Source: SAR116 cluster bacterium (GTDB taxonomy: Bacteria > Pseudomonadota > Alphaproteobacteria > Puniceispirillales > GCA-002684695). Taken from it: 6,205 nt of DNA. A program made the position numbers and the translations under genes. Shown here one piece after another: positions 5,200 to 6,205 of this stretch; the stretch's first letter is position 1, and every line of letters begins with the position of its first letter. Under the pieces are notes generated by a model. The model was not told the DNA's origin. It ran no database searches and worked only from the letters and a program-made list of their open reading frames with translations. The stretch spans positions 1 through 6,205 of the forward strand of contig NYVQ01000086.1 in the NCBI GenBank assembly GCA_002684695.1, written 5' to 3'.

Positions 5200-5208
5200 T
5201 CACCTCCT
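5200..5208 (-). promoter_or_regulatory. strong ribosome-binding site of anmK, overlapping the upstream stop codon
   Basis: The minus strand reads AGGAGGTGA, a nine-base match to the anti-Shine-Dalgarno end of 16S rRNA, with one base between it and the ATG at 5198 and four bases between AGGAGG and the ATG. AGG AGG encodes the last two residues (Arg-Arg) of the serine hydrolase and TGA is its stop. This fixes the anmK start and argues for translational coupling. It is the only full-strength site in the window. Confidence 0.85.
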
Positions 5209-6205
5209 GCTAAAAACCTCTATCATTTTCTCACCCACCCTAACTCTTAATTCTTCAATTTTAGAGTTATTGTGTCTTGATGGATGAACTCTATTTGTTA
5301 GAAGTGTCCAAGCGATTTTATTCTTAAAATCTATCCAAATACCAGTTCCTGTAAATCCTGTATGTCCAATTGTTTCATTAGAACAAAGATTACCTCCTGA
5401 CCAACCTTTGTTTGATACCTCCCATCCACAAGACCTATTTTTATATAGCTTTTTTTTAATACATTCTAAATGGTTATTAGTAATATTGCGACCTACTAAC
5501 ATATCATAAGCGAACTCTAATATATCATTTATTGAACCAAATAAACCAGCATGACCTGCTCCACCAAGTGCAAATGAATTTTCATCATGTGTTTCACCAC
5601 AAATTAAGCGGTTTCTCCAAAAGCATTTTTCAGTTGCTGCTATATTTATTCTTTTAGGTTTGAAATTGAACCCATATCCAGTCTCAATATTTTTTATAGA
5701 TTTCCTAAAAATTCTTTCTAAAATTATCCCAAGAAAGATAAAGTTTATATCAGAGTAAACTGGTTTATGTTTTTTCCATCTGTTTTGTAAAATATAGTTT
5801 TTCAAATTATTTGAATTTGATGAGTAAGTATAAAAAGGTTCTACAGCTGGAAAAGGTGTTGAATGACTTAAGCATTGTTTCAATGTAATCTTTCTCTCCC
5901 AAGCGTCGTGTATATTATATTGACACAAATCTGGTATGTATTTTGAAATTGGGTCATCTAAAGCGAGTTTATTAATGGAGCAAGCTTTCAAGACTTGATG
6001 AGTAGTAAATAAAACTTTTGTTAGTGAAGCTAAATCAAATTTTGTTTCTGTATTAACGGGTTTCTTTTTTGGATAAATTTGTCTTAACCCGCTTGAAGAA
6101 AAAAAAGTATTTTTATTGCTATCAACATAACCAAGAACTGCGCAGGGAATTAAACCGCTTTTTATGTAATCATCTACAATTTCAAAAACAGTTTCAAAAT
6201 CATTT
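5200..6205 (-). CDS. beta-lactamase-fold serine hydrolase, partial (5' end beyond window)
   Basis: Serine hydrolase of the class C beta-lactamase/penicillin-binding protein fold. The frame is open from the stop at 5200-5202 to the right edge (334 residues visible). A TTG at 5991 is not the true start: codons upstream continue the family, with the N-terminal block YIKSGLIPCAVLGYV (visible 13-27) and the nucleophile motif FDLASLTK (56-63; S60 and K63). Then come YSD (150-152), the second catalytic motif, GETHDENSFALGGAGHAGLF (203-222), and the third motif HTGFTGTG (281-288). The GETHDEN...GHAGLF block matches the subgroup found beside peptidoglycan-recycling genes. Only a few N-terminal residues are likely missing. 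The substrate is probably a cell-wall-derived peptide, amide or ester; real lactamase activity is not implied. No signal sequence can be judged because the N-terminus is cut. It directly precedes anmK. Confidence 0.9.
   Translation of the reverse strand, partial: NDFETVFEIVDDYIKSGLIPCAVLGYVDSNKNTFFSSSGLRQIYPKKKPVNTETKFDLASLTKVLFTTHQVLKACSINKLALDDPISKYIPDLCQYNIHDAWERKITLKQCLSHSTPFPAVEPFYTYSSNSNNLKNYILQNRWKKHKPVYSDINFIFLGIILERIFRKSIKNIETGYGFNFKPKRINIAATEKCFWRNRLICGETHDENSFALGGAGHAGLFGSINDILEFAYDMLVGRNITNNHLECIKKKLYKNRSCGWEVSNKGWSGGNLCSNETIGHTGFTGTGIWIDFKNKIAWTLLTNRVHPSRHNNSKIEELRVRVGEKMIEVFSRR

Noticed and set aside
5989..5991. TTG as the start codon of the serine hydrolase
   Set aside because: It would remove the SxxK nucleophile, and the frame upstream continues with family motifs to the window edge.
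1..6205. CRISPR array, insertion sequence, integron, tRNA, toxin-antitoxin or phage-defence genes
   Set aside because: No repeated spacer pattern, transposase motif, terminal repeats, cloverleaf sequence or defence-type domain was seen; all long frames are accounted for by housekeeping-like or metabolic families.

Overview
The window is strongly AT-rich, tightly packed DNA with short intergenic gaps. The coding style is Gram-negative: a Sec-type signal peptide on a periplasmic protein and proteobacterial protein families. The AnmK kinase carries the variant start motif GLMTGTVxDGNID and the DFRTND block that I associate with alphaproteobacterial AnmK. The best guess is a streamlined, low-GC (probably marine) alphaproteobacterium of the SAR11/AEGEAN-169/HIMB59 kind. 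That placement is inferred from composition and family resemblance, not from a marker gene.

Layout: (1) 42-839, minus strand: a half-size VOC/extradiol-dioxygenase-like protein followed by a tiny cysteine-rich zinc-ribbon protein. (2) 938-1520, plus strand: two overlapping small genes, a TIGR03643/DUF2805 helix-turn-helix-like protein and a DUF393 (DCC family) putative thiol-disulfide protein. (3) 1522-2178, minus strand: a CbbY-like HAD protein whose catalytic motif I has lost both aspartates; it ends one base from the DUF393 gene. (4) 2287-3828, plus strand: a secreted chalcone-isomerase-like protein, then a complete histone-deacetylase-family amidohydrolase. (5) 3867-6205, minus strand, read from right to left: a beta-lactamase-fold serine hydrolase that runs off the right edge, anhydro-N-acetylmuramic acid kinase (anmK), and a two-helix membrane protein.

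The clearest functional unit is region 5. The serine hydrolase and anmK are separated by one base, and the anmK ribosome-binding site lies in the last codons and stop of the hydrolase gene. This fits peptidoglycan recycling: the hydrolase would act on a cell-wall peptide or amide, and AnmK phosphorylates the released anhydro-MurNAc. The other neighbours do not form an evident pathway.

No mobile element, CRISPR array, tRNA or rRNA was seen. I found no clear new multi-gene system. The points most worth a second look are the HAD protein without its nucleophile, the overlapping TIGR03643-DUF393 pair, the serine hydrolase whose SxxK serine lies upstream of its only internal start candidate near the N-terminus, and several AT-rich inverted repeats in promoter regions.
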